Assembly: GCF_000620465.1 (NCBI RefSeq)
Contig: NZ_JIBE01000003.1
Coordinates: 1,550,001 to 1,614,000 of the forward strand
Direction of reading: 5' to 3'
Origin: Ralstonia sp. UNC404CL21Col
GTDB lineage: Bacteria; Pseudomonadota; Gammaproteobacteria; Burkholderiales; Burkholderiaceae
DNA: 64,000 bases
The notes beneath the pieces are model-generated. The model did no database searches. It was not told where the DNA came from and saw nothing but the letters and a program-made list of their open reading frames with translations. Shown in pieces: positions 7,664 to 16,883 of this stretch (position 1 is its first letter; the number at the start of each line of letters is the position of its first letter). Both the position numbers and the translations under genes were made by a program.

Positions 7664-9019
7664 ATGACACCGTCCACCACATCCGTCTTCCACCGCGACC
7701 CGCGCAAGACGCTGCCCACCGCAGTCGGCGGCGAGGGCATGACCCTCATCGACTCCGACGGCAAGCGTTACCTCGACGCGTGCGGCGGCGCCGCCGTTTC
7801 GTGTCTCGGCCACGGCCACCCGCGCGTGGTCGACGCCATCTGCAAGCAGGTGCGCGCACTGGCGTATGCGCACACGTCTTTCTTCACCACGGACGTGGCG
7901 GAGGAACTGGCCGCGCGCCTGGCCGCTGCGGCGCCGGGCGATCTGGACCACGTATATTTCGTCTCCGGCGGTTCGGAGGCAATCGAAGCGGCGCTGAAAC
8001 TCGCACGCCAATACTTCGTTGAAATCGGCCAGCCGCAGCGCCGGTACTTCATCGCGCGGCGTCAGAGCTATCACGGCAACACGCTGGGCGCGCTAGCGAT
8101 TGGCGGTAACGCATGGCGCCGCGAGCCGTTCCTGCCGCTGCTGGTGCCGGCGCACCATGTTTCGCCGTGTTATGCGTATCGCGAGCGCCTGGATGGCGAG
8201 AGCGACGCGCAATACGTGCAGCGCCTGGCCGACGAGCTGGACGCGAAGATCGCCGAACTCGGCGCCGAAAATGTCGCGGCCTTCGTCGCCGAAACCGTGG
8301 TGGGCGCCACGGCCGGCGCGGTGCCACCGGTGGGCGATTACTTCCGCAAGATGCGGGCCGTGTGCGATCGCCACGGCGTGCTGCTGCTGCTCGATGAGGT
8401 GATGTCCGGCATGGGACGCACCGGCTACCTCTTCGCATGCGAGGAAGACGGCGTGGTGCCTGACATGATCGCCATTGCCAAGGGCCTCGGGGGCGGGTAT
8501 CAGCCGATCGGCGCAACGCTGGTGAATCGCCGCATTGTCGACGCGATCACGAACGGCAGCGGCTTCTTCCAGCATGGCCACACCTACATCGGCCACGCCA
8601 CGGCATGCGCGGCGGCGCTGGAAGTGCAGAAGGTCATCGCAGAAGAGAACCTGCTCGCCAATGTGCAGGCGCGTGGCGAACAACTGCGTGCAGCGCTGCG
8701 CGCGCGCTTTGCCGACCACGCACATGTGGGCGACGTGCGCGGCCGTGGGCTGTTTGTCGGCGTGGAACTGGTGGCGGATCGCGCGACCAAGGCGCCGCTG
8801 CCGCCTGCCCGCAAGACGCACGCACGCGTAAAGGCCGAAGCGATGCAGCGCGGCCTGATGGTCTATCCGATGGGCGGCACGATTGACGGCCAGCGCGGCG
8901 ACCACATCTTGCTCGCACCGCCGTTCATCGCCACCGCGCAGGACATCGACGCCATCGTCGAACGCCTGGGCGATGCCGTTGACGCCGCCACCGCCACCAC
9001 GCTGGAGGCCGCGTGGTAA
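7664..9019 (+). CDS. Class III PLP-dependent aminotransferase (omega-amino acid type)
   Basis: A 451-residue fold-type I aminotransferase. Visible motifs are YLDACGGAAVSCLGHGHPRV near the N-terminus, the PLP phosphate-binding VSGGSEAIEAALKLARQY, LLLLDEVMSGMGRTG with the cofactor-contacting Asp, and AIAKGLGGGYQPIGA with the Schiff-base Lys at about 273. Members of this class transfer amino groups from omega- or 2-amino acids to pyruvate or 2-oxoglutarate. The substrate cannot be read from the sequence. ATG at 7664 gives the family-typical N-terminus. Its stop overlaps the start of the BKACE gene (gtggtaa), so a keto-acid product may be passed to that enzyme. Confidence 0.9.
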   Translation: MTPSTTSVFHRDPRKTLPTAVGGEGMTLIDSDGKRYLDACGGAAVSCLGHGHPRVVDAICKQVRALAYAHTSFFTTDVAEELAARLAAAAPGDLDHVYFVSGGSEAIEAALKLARQYFVEIGQPQRRYFIARRQSYHGNTLGALAIGGNAWRREPFLPLLVPAHHVSPCYAYRERLDGESDAQYVQRLADELDAKIAELGAENVAAFVAETVVGATAGAVPPVGDYFRKMRAVCDRHGVLLLLDEVMSGMGRTGYLFACEEDGVVPDMIAIAKGLGGGYQPIGATLVNRRIVDAITNGSGFFQHGHTYIGHATACAAALEVQKVIAEENLLANVQARGEQLRAALRARFADHAHVGDVRGRGLFVGVELVADRATKAPLPPARKTHARVKAEAMQRGLMVYPMGGTIDGQRGDHILLAPPFIATAQDIDAIVERLGDAVDAATATTLEAAW

Positions 9020-9849
9020 CTCTGCCCATCGCCATCGCCGTTGCACCCAACGGGGCGCGCAAGACGCACGCCGATCACCCCGCATTGCCGATCACGCCCG
9101 ACGAACTGGCCGCCTGCGCGCGCCAATGCGTGGATGCCGGCGCCGCGATGCTGCATCTGCACGTGCGCCGCCCCGACGGCACGCACAGCCTGGAGCCTGG
9201 CGACTACCGCCCGGCCATCGCCGCCGTGCAACGTGCCGTGGGCGACGCCCTGGTGATCCAGATCACCACGGAAGCCGTCGGCATTTACACGCCCGAACAG
9301 CAGATGGCATCGGTGCGCGCGCTGCAGCCGGAAGCGATTTCCGCCGCGCTGCGCGAGCTGGCGCCCGATGCCGCGCACGAGGCGGAAGCCGCGCGCTTCT
9401 TTGGTGAGCTGGCCGCGGCGCGCACGGCCATCCAGTACATCCTGTATTCCGCCGACGACGTGGTGCGCTACCGCGACCTGCGCACACGCGGTGTGTTGCC
9501 CGATACGCCGCACTGGGTGCTGTTCGTGCTCGGCCGCTACAGCGCGGGGCAGCGCTCCGACCCCACCGACCTGCTGCCGTTCCTGCAGGCGTGGGCTGAC
9601 GGCGGCAACCTCACCGCCAACGTGCCCTGGGCGATGTGCGCGTTCGGCCCGCGTGAGGCTGAATGCGCGCTCACCGCAGCGCTGCTCGGCGGCCATGCGC
9701 GCCTGGGATTCGAAAACAACATGGCCCTGCCCGACGGCAGCACAGCGCCCGACAACGCAGCGCTCGTCACCAACCTGCGACGGCATCTCGACGCGCTGCA
9801 CCGGCCGCTGGCCAGCGCCGCCGATCTGCGTAGCTGGTTCGGCCGTTAA
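9013..9849 (+). CDS. BKACE-family (DUF849) beta-keto acid cleavage enzyme
   Basis: A 278-residue TIM-barrel protein starting with GTG inside the aminotransferase stop. The N-terminal IAIAVAPNGARKTHADHPALP, AGAAMLHLHVR with the two metal-binding His, IQITTEAVG, and NLTANVPWAMCAFG plus LLGGHARLGFENNM match the BKACE fold. These enzymes condense a beta-keto acid with acetyl-CoA, giving acetoacetate and a shorter acyl-CoA. In this cluster it would act on a keto acid generated by the aminotransferase; the actual acid is unknown. Family assignment is firm, substrate is not. Confidence 0.88.
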   Translation: MVTLPIAIAVAPNGARKTHADHPALPITPDELAACARQCVDAGAAMLHLHVRRPDGTHSLEPGDYRPAIAAVQRAVGDALVIQITTEAVGIYTPEQQMASVRALQPEAISAALRELAPDAAHEAEAARFFGELAAARTAIQYILYSADDVVRYRDLRTRGVLPDTPHWVLFVLGRYSAGQRSDPTDLLPFLQAWADGGNLTANVPWAMCAFGPREAECALTAALLGGHARLGFENNMALPDGSTAPDNAALVTNLRRHLDALHRPLASAADLRSWFGR

Positions 9850-9932
9850 GACGTTCCGCATTCATCGCCACGAAGCCAAAGCACAGACGGCCGCAACACA
9901 ACAGGCCGCGCACCACAACCATTGGAGGAAGT

Positions 9933-10838
9933 ATGCGTTTGACCACCCGCTGTATCCGGATCATCCCACTCGCGCTGACGAGCCTGCTCACGATCGGCGC
10001 GCAAGCGCAGGCACTCGACGGCACGCTCAAGAAGATCCAGGACAGCAACACGATGCTGATCGGCGTGCGCGAATCGTCGATTCCGTTTTCTTACCGCGAC
10101 AGCAAGAACGAGATCGTCGGTTTCTCGGCCGATCTCTGCTCCCGCGTGATCGACGCCGTCAAGAAGAAGACGGGCAAGCCCAACCTGGACATCAAGCAGA
10201 TTCCCGTGACCTCGCAGAACCGGACGTCTCTGGTGCAGAACGGCTCGGTCGATCTGGAGTGCGGCGTGACCACGCACCTGAAGTCGCGCGAGCAGCAGAC
10301 TGCTTTTTCGACGACCTTTTTCATTGCCGGCACGCGCCTGCTGACCAACGTGAAATCCGGCGTGAAGGATTTCCCCGACTTGGCGGGCAAGTCGGTCATC
10401 ACCAACGCGGGCACCACGTCGGAACGCATCCTGCGCAAGATGAACGACGAGAAAAAGATGAACATGAACGTGATCAGCGGGAAGGATTACGGTGAATCGT
10501 TCCTCACGCTGCAGAGCGGCCGCGTGGCGGCGTTCATGATGGATGACGTGCTGCTGGCCGGCGCACGCACGCTGGCGCAGAAGCCCGACGATTGGGTCGT
10601 GACCGGCACGCCGCAGTCGTTCGAAGCCTACGGCTTCATGCTGCGCAAGGACGATCCCCAGTTCAAGAAGCTGGTGGACGACACCATGACCGGCGTGATG
10701 AAGAGCGGCGAGATCAAGACGCTCTACGCGAAGTGGTTCGAAAAGCCGGTGCCGCCCAAGAACCTGAACTTCAACTTCCCGATGAACGATCAGTTGAAGG
10801 CGCTGTACGCGAACCCGAACGACACGCCGTTCGAGTAA
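9933..10838 (+). CDS. Periplasmic amino-acid ABC transporter binding protein (GltI-like)
   Basis: A 301-residue family 3 solute-binding protein. ATG at 9933 follows ttggaggaagt. A signal peptide covers about residues 1-26 with cleavage near IGAQAQA. The mature part has the family signature IGVRESSIPFSY and two lobes ending in MKSGEIKTLYAKWFEKP. The glutamate/aspartate binding subgroup carries the DLCSRVIDAV and DLECGVTTH stretches seen here. No permease or ATPase lies beside it, so it must share a membrane complex encoded elsewhere. It is the last gene of the RpiR-aminotransferase-BKACE cluster and is probably the uptake step for that substrate. Confidence 0.88.
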   Translation: MRLTTRCIRIIPLALTSLLTIGAQAQALDGTLKKIQDSNTMLIGVRESSIPFSYRDSKNEIVGFSADLCSRVIDAVKKKTGKPNLDIKQIPVTSQNRTSLVQNGSVDLECGVTTHLKSREQQTAFSTTFFIAGTRLLTNVKSGVKDFPDLAGKSVITNAGTTSERILRKMNDEKKMNMNVISGKDYGESFLTLQSGRVAAFMMDDVLLAGARTLAQKPDDWVVTGTPQSFEAYGFMLRKDDPQFKKLVDDTMTGVMKSGEIKTLYAKWFEKPVPPKNLNFNFPMNDQLKALYANPNDTPFE

Positions 10839-10868
10839 GCGGCCGCACGGCCGGCGCTGGGTACCAAC

Positions 10869-12155
10869 CTAGACGCCGGCCTGCGCGACGGCCTCGATGC
10901 GCGCCTGATGCACGGCTTGTTTGATGTGCGCCGGGTTGTCGGCGTAGCGCTTGGCAACGGCACCGGCATCGATGGACGATGCAGCCGCCAGCGCGCGCAG
11001 CAGGCGTTCCGTCTGCGGATAGCTGCGATCTTCAAACCCGAGCCGGCCGCGTGCGTCGGCCTCGCACGCCTGCAGGGCCTGACGGAAACGGTCCGGCTTG
11101 CGCAGCGCATCGCAACGCTCGAGCAGGCGCACCAGCGCTGCGGCATCGAAACCATCGCAACGATGGATGTTGCCGTGCTCGCGCGCCACCACGAGCGCCA
11201 GTTCGCGGCACTCGGTCGGCACGCGCAGGCGCTGGCACACCGCTTCGATCAGCGGCAAGCTGCGCTCTTCGTGGCCGATGTGGCGGGGCAGGATGTCGTC
11301 GGGCGTGGTGCCCTTGCCGAGGTCGTGGACCAGCGCAGCAAAGCGTACCGGCAACGACGTCGCCATCGCTGCTGCGGTTTCGATCACCATCATGGTATGC
11401 ACGCCGGTATCGACTTCGGGGTGATAGTCGGCGCGCTGCGGCACGCCCCACAGCCGATCGAGTTCCGGCAGCAGGCGCACCAGTGCCCCGCAGTCGCGCA
11501 GCACGGCAAACATGCGCTGCGGATGGGCTTCCATCAGGCCGCGCGCAATCTCCTGCCATACGCGCTCAGGCACCAACGCATCGACTTCGCCGTCCTGCAC
11601 CATGCGCTGCATCAGCGCGTTGGTTTCGGGCGCGACATGGAAGTCGGCAAAGCGCGCAGCAAACCGCGCCAGCCGCAGGATGCGCACCGGGTCTTCCATG
11701 AACGCATCTGACACATGCCGAAACGTGCGCGACGCCAAATCGGCCTGCCCCCCGTACGGATCGACCACCGGGCCGACGAGCGCGCCGTCTTCCGCCACGC
11801 GCTGCGCCATCGCATTGATGGTCAGGTCGCGGCGGATGAGGTCGTCTTCGAGCGTGACGTCCGGCGCGTAGTAGACGGAGAAACCCTTGTAGCCGGCAGC
11901 CGTCTTGCGCTCGGTGCGGGCGAGCGCGTATTCGGCATGCGTCGCGGGATGCAGGAAGACCGGGAAATCCTTGCCGACCGCGCGAAAGCCACGTGCCTCC
12001 ATGGCTTCCGGCGTGGCGCCGACCACAACGTAATCCCGGTCCTGCACCGGCAGCCCGAGCAGCGCGTCACGAATGGCGCCGCCCACGGCATACACATCCA
12101 GCCCGTGTGTGGCTGGATCAACGATGGCTTCAGTCTGCGCTGCGCGTTCCGTCAT
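10869..12155 (-). CDS. cca: Multifunctional CCA tRNA nucleotidyltransferase
   Basis: A 428-residue enzyme that adds or repairs the 3' CCA of tRNAs. The nucleotidyltransferase head has VYAVGGAIRDALLGLP and the catalytic-Asp motif VQDRDYVVVGATPE. RRDLTINAMAQR and the RNA-binding EDPVRILRLARFAARF follow. A C-terminal HD phosphohydrolase domain is present (FAALVHDLGKG, LPRHIGHEERS), as in gammaproteobacterial and betaproteobacterial class II enzymes. The start codon overlaps the stop of the upstream GST gene (4 bp), so the two are cotranscribed. Confidence 0.96.
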   Translation of the reverse strand: MTERAAQTEAIVDPATHGLDVYAVGGAIRDALLGLPVQDRDYVVVGATPEAMEARGFRAVGKDFPVFLHPATHAEYALARTERKTAAGYKGFSVYYAPDVTLEDDLIRRDLTINAMAQRVAEDGALVGPVVDPYGGQADLASRTFRHVSDAFMEDPVRILRLARFAARFADFHVAPETNALMQRMVQDGEVDALVPERVWQEIARGLMEAHPQRMFAVLRDCGALVRLLPELDRLWGVPQRADYHPEVDTGVHTMMVIETAAAMATSLPVRFAALVHDLGKGTTPDDILPRHIGHEERSLPLIEAVCQRLRVPTECRELALVVAREHGNIHRCDGFDAAALVRLLERCDALRKPDRFRQALQACEADARGRLGFEDRSYPQTERLLRALAAASSIDAGAVAKRYADNPAHIKQAVHQARIEAVAQAGV

Positions 12156-12853
12156 TGATTGGCGGCGTGGTCGGCAACAACCAGCGTGTCTTCGTCCGGC
12201 GCGGTGCGATACGGCTCGTCGTCGGCGAGGAAGTCATGCTCGGCGCGCGCACCGTCGATCCACTCCTGCATGGCGGGCAGATTGAGGATGTAGTCGGCAT
12301 AGGCCTTGGCGGCTTCGGGCAGACGCACGCCGTACGTGGCGAAGCGGCTGACCACCGGCGCGTAGAACGCATCGGCCACCGTGAAGTGGCCGAACAGGAA
12401 CGGGCCTTCGGCTGCGTGCTTCTGGCGCAGCTCGGTCCAGATCGTGGCAATGCGGTCGATGTCGCGCTGCACGGCCACGTTCCAGCCCATACCGGGCAGC
12501 ACGGCCGTCACGTTCATCGGCATGTTGTTGCGCAGGTGGGTGAAGCCGCTGTGCATTTCAGCGCAGACCGAGCGGGCGTGCGCACGGGCCTTTGGGTCCG
12601 CCGGCCACAGTTGCGCGCGCGGGAAGCGCTCGGCCAGCGTCTCGCAGATGGCGAGCGAATCCCACACCGTCATGTCGCCGTCCACCAGCACCGGCACACG
12701 GCCCGCCGGCGAATAGCGACGAATCTCGGTGGAAAACCCTTCGACAAAAAGACGCACGCGAATCTCTTCGAACGGAATGCCGGCCTGCTTGGCGAGCAGC
12801 CACGGGCGTAGCGACCACGACGAATAGTTCTTGTTGCCGATGACCAGTTTCAT
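12152..12853 (-). CDS. Glutathione S-transferase family protein
   Basis: A 233-residue cytosolic GST. The N-terminal thioredoxin-like domain begins MKLVIGNKNYSSWSLRPWLL, with the catalytic Ser in the SSWS position. It also has GRVPVLVDGDMTVWDSLAICETLAE, which supplies the glutathione contacts (VPVL, DS). The all-helical C-terminal domain has PFLFGHFTVADAFYAPVVSRF with the conserved N-capping Asp. ATG at 12853 is preceded by aaggacggga; the upstream open frame is not homologous-looking. It sits directly in front of cca. Confidence 0.92.
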   Translation of the reverse strand: MKLVIGNKNYSSWSLRPWLLAKQAGIPFEEIRVRLFVEGFSTEIRRYSPAGRVPVLVDGDMTVWDSLAICETLAERFPRAQLWPADPKARAHARSVCAEMHSGFTHLRNNMPMNVTAVLPGMGWNVAVQRDIDRIATIWTELRQKHAAEGPFLFGHFTVADAFYAPVVSRFATYGVRLPEAAKAYADYILNLPAMQEWIDGARAEHDFLADDEPYRTAPDEDTLVVADHAANQ

Positions 12854-13077
12854 GATTCCCGTCCTTGGAGAGTGCACTGCAATTGTTGTGGGAGCCCGCC
12901 AGCATCGCGCGGGAATGCCGGGCGCTCTAGTTTTGTTGTATCGGAAGCGGCGAGCGGCAGCGCGAAGGCGAACGAACCATTCTAGCCTTGCGCTGCACCG
13001 CCACAAAATGAAACGGATTGGCCACGGTTGTGAAGCCGATTCACAAACGACGCAAATCCTCCGCGTTTCCGTAGCGG

Positions 13078-14082
13078 CTAGCGATGGGCCCGCGTACGTG
13101 CAGCACGCAATCCGCGGTCCGGCCCAAAGCCGGCCAGGGCGGGCAGCATCACGGCCTCCATGCCGAGCGGGTGGATGCCGAGTTCCGGCGCGACCGGTTC
13201 CATGCTGACGTTGTCCACGCGCATGGAGTCGAGGTTGTCCCGCGAGATCGGCGCGCCTGGCAGGTGTTCCAGCAGCGCGGCCTGCATGCGGCCCAGCCCT
13301 TCGGGAAGCGGCACGATCCAGCGCGGGTGGCCGCTCGCACGCCCCGCAAAGCGCATCAGTTCCGCCAACGTGTAGATGCGCGGCCCCACCAGCGGATACG
13401 CGTGCCGGATCGTCGCCGGCTTTTTGAGCGCGTTGATGAACGCGGCTGCCACGTCATCCACGTACACGGGCTGGAAGCGCGCATCGGCACAGGCCAGCGG
13501 CACAAACGGCGCCATGCGCTGCATGCTCGCAAACAGATTCAGGAAGTGGTCCTGCGGGCCGAACACCACCGAGGGGCGGAACACCGTCCAGTCAAGCTCG
13601 CTGTTCATGACCACGCGTTCGCCATCGCCCTTGCTGCGCAGGTACATCGACGGGCCGGCCGGATCGGCGCCCAGCGCGCTCATGTGCAGCAGCCGGTTCA
13701 CGCCATGGCGTCGGCATGCGGCGACGATGCGGCGCGGCAGGTCGACATGCACGCGCTGGAAGTTCGGGCCGTACGGGGTGTCGCGCGCGTCCTGCAGTAC
13801 GCCGACGAGATTGATGACGGCGCAGTGCTCGCCGCCGCGCTCGGTCAGCGCCAGGAACAGTGCGTCGAGCGCGTCGTCGGCGTAGATGTCGGCATCCATC
13901 ACGTCCACACGCGGCAGCAGCGTGAGGTTGTGCGCGCGGGACGACTCAGGATCGCGCGTGGGCACGATCATGCGGCCTTCGGGCAGGCCCGGCGCAGAAA
14001 ATGTCTCCGTCACGAGCCGCGACAGCAACTGCGAGCCAATAAAACCGGTACCGCCAAAGATGAGCAGATTGGAGGGCTGCAT
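13078..14082 (-). CDS. NAD(P)-binding epimerase-like protein (complex I NDUFA9 type)
   Basis: A 334-residue atypical short-chain dehydrogenase. The N-terminus NLLIFGGTGFIGSQLLSRLV carries the GxxGxxG dinucleotide loop at about residues 9-15. CAVINLVGVLQ, LLHMSALGADPAGPSMYLRSKGDGE and FRPSVVFGPQDHFLNLFA are typical of the NDUFA9/Ycf39-like branch, in which the catalytic YxxxK is modified (here YLRSK). The biochemical role in bacteria is not established. ATG at 14082 is used because the open frame upstream lacks family sequence. Confidence 0.85.
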   Translation of the reverse strand: MQPSNLLIFGGTGFIGSQLLSRLVTETFSAPGLPEGRMIVPTRDPESSRAHNLTLLPRVDVMDADIYADDALDALFLALTERGGEHCAVINLVGVLQDARDTPYGPNFQRVHVDLPRRIVAACRRHGVNRLLHMSALGADPAGPSMYLRSKGDGERVVMNSELDWTVFRPSVVFGPQDHFLNLFASMQRMAPFVPLACADARFQPVYVDDVAAAFINALKKPATIRHAYPLVGPRIYTLAELMRFAGRASGHPRWIVPLPEGLGRMQAALLEHLPGAPISRDNLDSMRVDNVSMEPVAPELGIHPLGMEAVMLPALAGFGPDRGLRAARTRAHR

Positions 14083-14264
14083 GGAGGCATCTCCAAGACG
14101 GGTGGGGGGCAACACCACAATACATCCCGAACGGGATTGCCCCCAAGGTATGTCGACGCGGCGTGCTGCGTGCGGCACAACTGTGCGTCAGCCAGCGCAC
14201 GCGCCCATGAAAAACGCCCGCGTTGCGGCGGGCGTCGGAGGACAACGGGAGGACGATCAGGCGC

Positions 14265-16211
14265 TCAGGGCAGGTCGTCCGGCGTGACCGATTCGGGCAC
14301 CACCTTGCCGAGGCGATCCTTCAGCGACTGCGGCCGACCGGTCAGCAATGCGCTGTAGTACGTCGCGTTCGACAGCACGTTTTTCACATAGGTGCGCGTC
14401 TCGTTGAACGGGATCGTCTCGGCGAAGATCGCACCTTCCACCGGCCGCGTGAGCGTCGAGCGCCAGCGTTTCGGGCGACCGGGGCCGGCGTTGTAGCCGG
14501 CGGTCGCCAGCGTGACGGAGCTGTCCAGATTCGTCAGGATCATCGACAGGTAGGCCGTACCCAGCAGCACGTTGGTATCGATGTCGCTCATCTGCGAAAC
14601 GCGGAACCCCGGCAGGCCGATCTTCTTGGCGATGTGCTTGGCGGTTTCCGGCATCACCTGCATCAGGCCAGAAGCGCCCACCGACGAACGCGCATCCATG
14701 ATGAAGCGCGATTCCTGGCGGATCAGGCCGTAGGCCCAGGCAATGTCCAACCCCACGGCATCGGCGTTGCGCTGGACCACATTGAGATACGGCGTCGGGA
14801 AGCGCAGCGCGAAGTCGTGCTCCGCCTTGGTCTTGTCCGCCGAATTGACGGTGCGATCGAGCAAGCCGAGCTTGCGGCCATATTCGGCCGCGGCCAGCAA
14901 CTCGCGGTCGCTCATGTTGCGCAATTCCCAGTTCCACTCGCGGTTGCCTTCGAAGCGCAGATTCAGGTCGTACAGCTTCTTGGCACGCCCAAAGCCCGGG
15001 TGGTTGCGGCCCATCACGTCGATCTCGGCATCGGTCACGGTCGTGCGCGGCGGCACGGTGATGCGCTGGCCGAGTTCTTCCTGCGCCAACTGGCCATAGA
15101 AGTTGAACTGGCCGGCAATCGACTGGAACTGCTGGCGGGCTTCGTCGTTGCGATTGTCGGCCTTGAGCGCGCGGCCGTACCAGTACGTCCAGGCCGGATC
15201 ACGATCGCGCAGGGAGGGGCGCATTTTCTCAACGGCCTGACGCACCATCTTCCAATCCCCGGCGCGCAGAGCCGCGCGCACGCGCCACTCCTGCGACTCG
15301 TCGGAAAGGTAGGCGTCGCCGCCGAGCGTCAGCTGGCGACGGTAGGCGTCCAGCGCATCGGGCGTCTGCTTCTTGGCGGCGTACTGGCCGATGACGCCCC
15401 AGCCCGCGCCTTGCTCTTCGCGCGACAGGCTGCCGGTTTGCGCCAGCAGATACGCCGTCGCCTGCGAGGGATCGTTGCGCGCCATGCGCGTCACGTTGGC
15501 CAGCGTGTCGTTGTCCACGCGATCACCGTCGGGCAGCACCGCGGCAATGCGCGAGGCCTGCGTGACCAGGTTCTGCTCCAGCGACAGCCGCGCCGCAAAA
15601 GCCACATCCGCACGGGTGAACTGCTTGGACTGCGCGAGATAGCCGATCAGATCAACGCAGCCTTCGCCATAGCCCTTGGGGTCCGACAGCGTGTTGCGTG
15701 CTTCGGCGGCCACGTTCTGGCCCTTCATCGCGCGCGAGAGCAGGGCATAGCACTCGACCTGCGTGTCGTCCTTCAGCACGAAGTTCGGGTACTCGGCGTC
15801 GAAGGTCGCCCAATCGCGCTTCTTGCCGAGAACGAGCAGCCAGTCGTTGCGCAACCGGTCGGCAATCGCCTCACCTTTATAGCGCTGCAGGAACGAGCGG
15901 ATCTCATCTTCCGGTGCATCGGTACGCGCATAGCCGCTGGCATCGAACAGCTGTGGCTTGATGCGGAAATACTGCACGTAAGACTGGATGGGGTAGTCGG
16001 AGAGGCTGTCGGCCAGCTCCCAGCTGCGCGACACATCGTTGCGGCGCGAAGCGTTGCGCAGCTCGACAAACGCATCGTCCGGATTGGCCGGAATGCCCTG
16101 CGGCGCCTGGCGCTTTGCAGCCACCGCCAGCGGCGTCGGGCCGACCACGCTCATGCCCACCACACCCGCAAAAGCCAGCGCGACCGCGCGATATACTGCC
16201 TTGGCCTTCAA
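14265..16211 (-). CDS. slt: Soluble lytic murein transglycosylase
   Basis: Periplasmic enzyme of about 648 residues that cleaves the MurNAc-GlcNAc bond with 1,6-anhydro ring formation. An N-terminal signal peptide (about 1-32, ending PTPLAVAA) precedes a long superhelical region of alpha-hairpins. The C-terminal SLT domain has GLIRQESRFIMDA with the catalytic Glu, SSVGASGLMQVMPETAKHIA, and TAGYNAGPGRPKRW. TTG at 16211 is chosen because AGGAG lies 6 bp upstream. ATG at 16217 abuts that site and ATG at 16229 has none, so the start could be up to 6 codons longer. The gene is divergent from the cyclo-ligase gene. Confidence 0.93.
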   Translation of the reverse strand: MKAKAVYRAVALAFAGVVGMSVVGPTPLAVAAKRQAPQGIPANPDDAFVELRNASRRNDVSRSWELADSLSDYPIQSYVQYFRIKPQLFDASGYARTDAPEDEIRSFLQRYKGEAIADRLRNDWLLVLGKKRDWATFDAEYPNFVLKDDTQVECYALLSRAMKGQNVAAEARNTLSDPKGYGEGCVDLIGYLAQSKQFTRADVAFAARLSLEQNLVTQASRIAAVLPDGDRVDNDTLANVTRMARNDPSQATAYLLAQTGSLSREEQGAGWGVIGQYAAKKQTPDALDAYRRQLTLGGDAYLSDESQEWRVRAALRAGDWKMVRQAVEKMRPSLRDRDPAWTYWYGRALKADNRNDEARQQFQSIAGQFNFYGQLAQEELGQRITVPPRTTVTDAEIDVMGRNHPGFGRAKKLYDLNLRFEGNREWNWELRNMSDRELLAAAEYGRKLGLLDRTVNSADKTKAEHDFALRFPTPYLNVVQRNADAVGLDIAWAYGLIRQESRFIMDARSSVGASGLMQVMPETAKHIAKKIGLPGFRVSQMSDIDTNVLLGTAYLSMILTNLDSSVTLATAGYNAGPGRPKRWRSTLTRPVEGAIFAETIPFNETRTYVKNVLSNATYYSALLTGRPQSLKDRLGKVVPESVTPDDLP

Positions 16212-16260
16212 TGTCATCTCCTGCCCCATCCAATCACTGTTAGGTCTGCCGAATTATCCC

Positions 16261-16866
16261 ATGTCAGCCTTAGGGAACCCGCACGATCCGGCCCATCCCA
16301 CCACGCCCATCGAATCGCGCCGCACGCTGCGCACCATGTTGCTCGATGCACGCGCCGCGCTGCCGGACCGCATTGCCCACGATGCCGCGCTGGCGCATCA
16401 CCTGGCCGAGTTGCTGAACACACTGCCCGTCAAACGCCTGGCCGCCTACTGGCCAACGCAGGGAGAGTTCGATGCGTTGACCGTGCTGGGCCACTGGTTG
16501 GCGGCCGACGCCACGCGCCATGCACTGCTGCCTGTAGTGACTGACAAATTCTCGCCCTTGCAGTTTCGGCGATGGACGCCCGATTGTGAAATGACGCCCG
16601 GCGCGTACAACATCCCCATCCCCCGCTCGGGTGAGATGGAAACGCCCGATGCCTTGCTGATCCCGTGCGTGGGCTTTGACGCGCAGCGCTACCGCATCGG
16701 CTACGGCGGCGGCTTCTACGACCGCACGCTCGCCGCGCTGCATGCCGCCGGACACCGCCCGTGCACGATTGGCGTGGCATATGAAGTGAACCGCGTGGAA
16801 TCCATCGCACCGCAATCGCACGACATCGCGCTCGACTGCATCGTCACCGAGCGCGGCGCGTTTTAA
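16261..16866 (+). CDS. 5-formyltetrahydrofolate cyclo-ligase
   Basis: A 201-residue ATP-dependent enzyme converting 5-formyl-THF to 5,10-methenyl-THF. Visible features are the N-terminal basic RRTLRTMLLDARAALP, the ATP/substrate motif AAYWPTQGEFDAL, PDALLIPCVGFDAQRYRIGYG and the family signature GYGGGFYDRTLA near residue 140. It joins metF and ahcY within 5 kb, so three one-carbon genes are close together. The start at 16261 lies 31 bp from the divergent slt start region. Confidence 0.93.
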   Translation: MSALGNPHDPAHPTTPIESRRTLRTMLLDARAALPDRIAHDAALAHHLAELLNTLPVKRLAAYWPTQGEFDALTVLGHWLAADATRHALLPVVTDKFSPLQFRRWTPDCEMTPGAYNIPIPRSGEMETPDALLIPCVGFDAQRYRIGYGGGFYDRTLAALHAAGHRPCTIGVAYEVNRVESIAPQSHDIALDCIVTERGAF

Positions 16867-16883
16867 TCCGCCACAGGAAACCC

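Noticed and set aside
14223-16544. 773-codon plus-strand frame opposite slt
   Set aside because: Antisense shadow of the transglycosylase gene; it crosses into the cyclo-ligase region out of frame.
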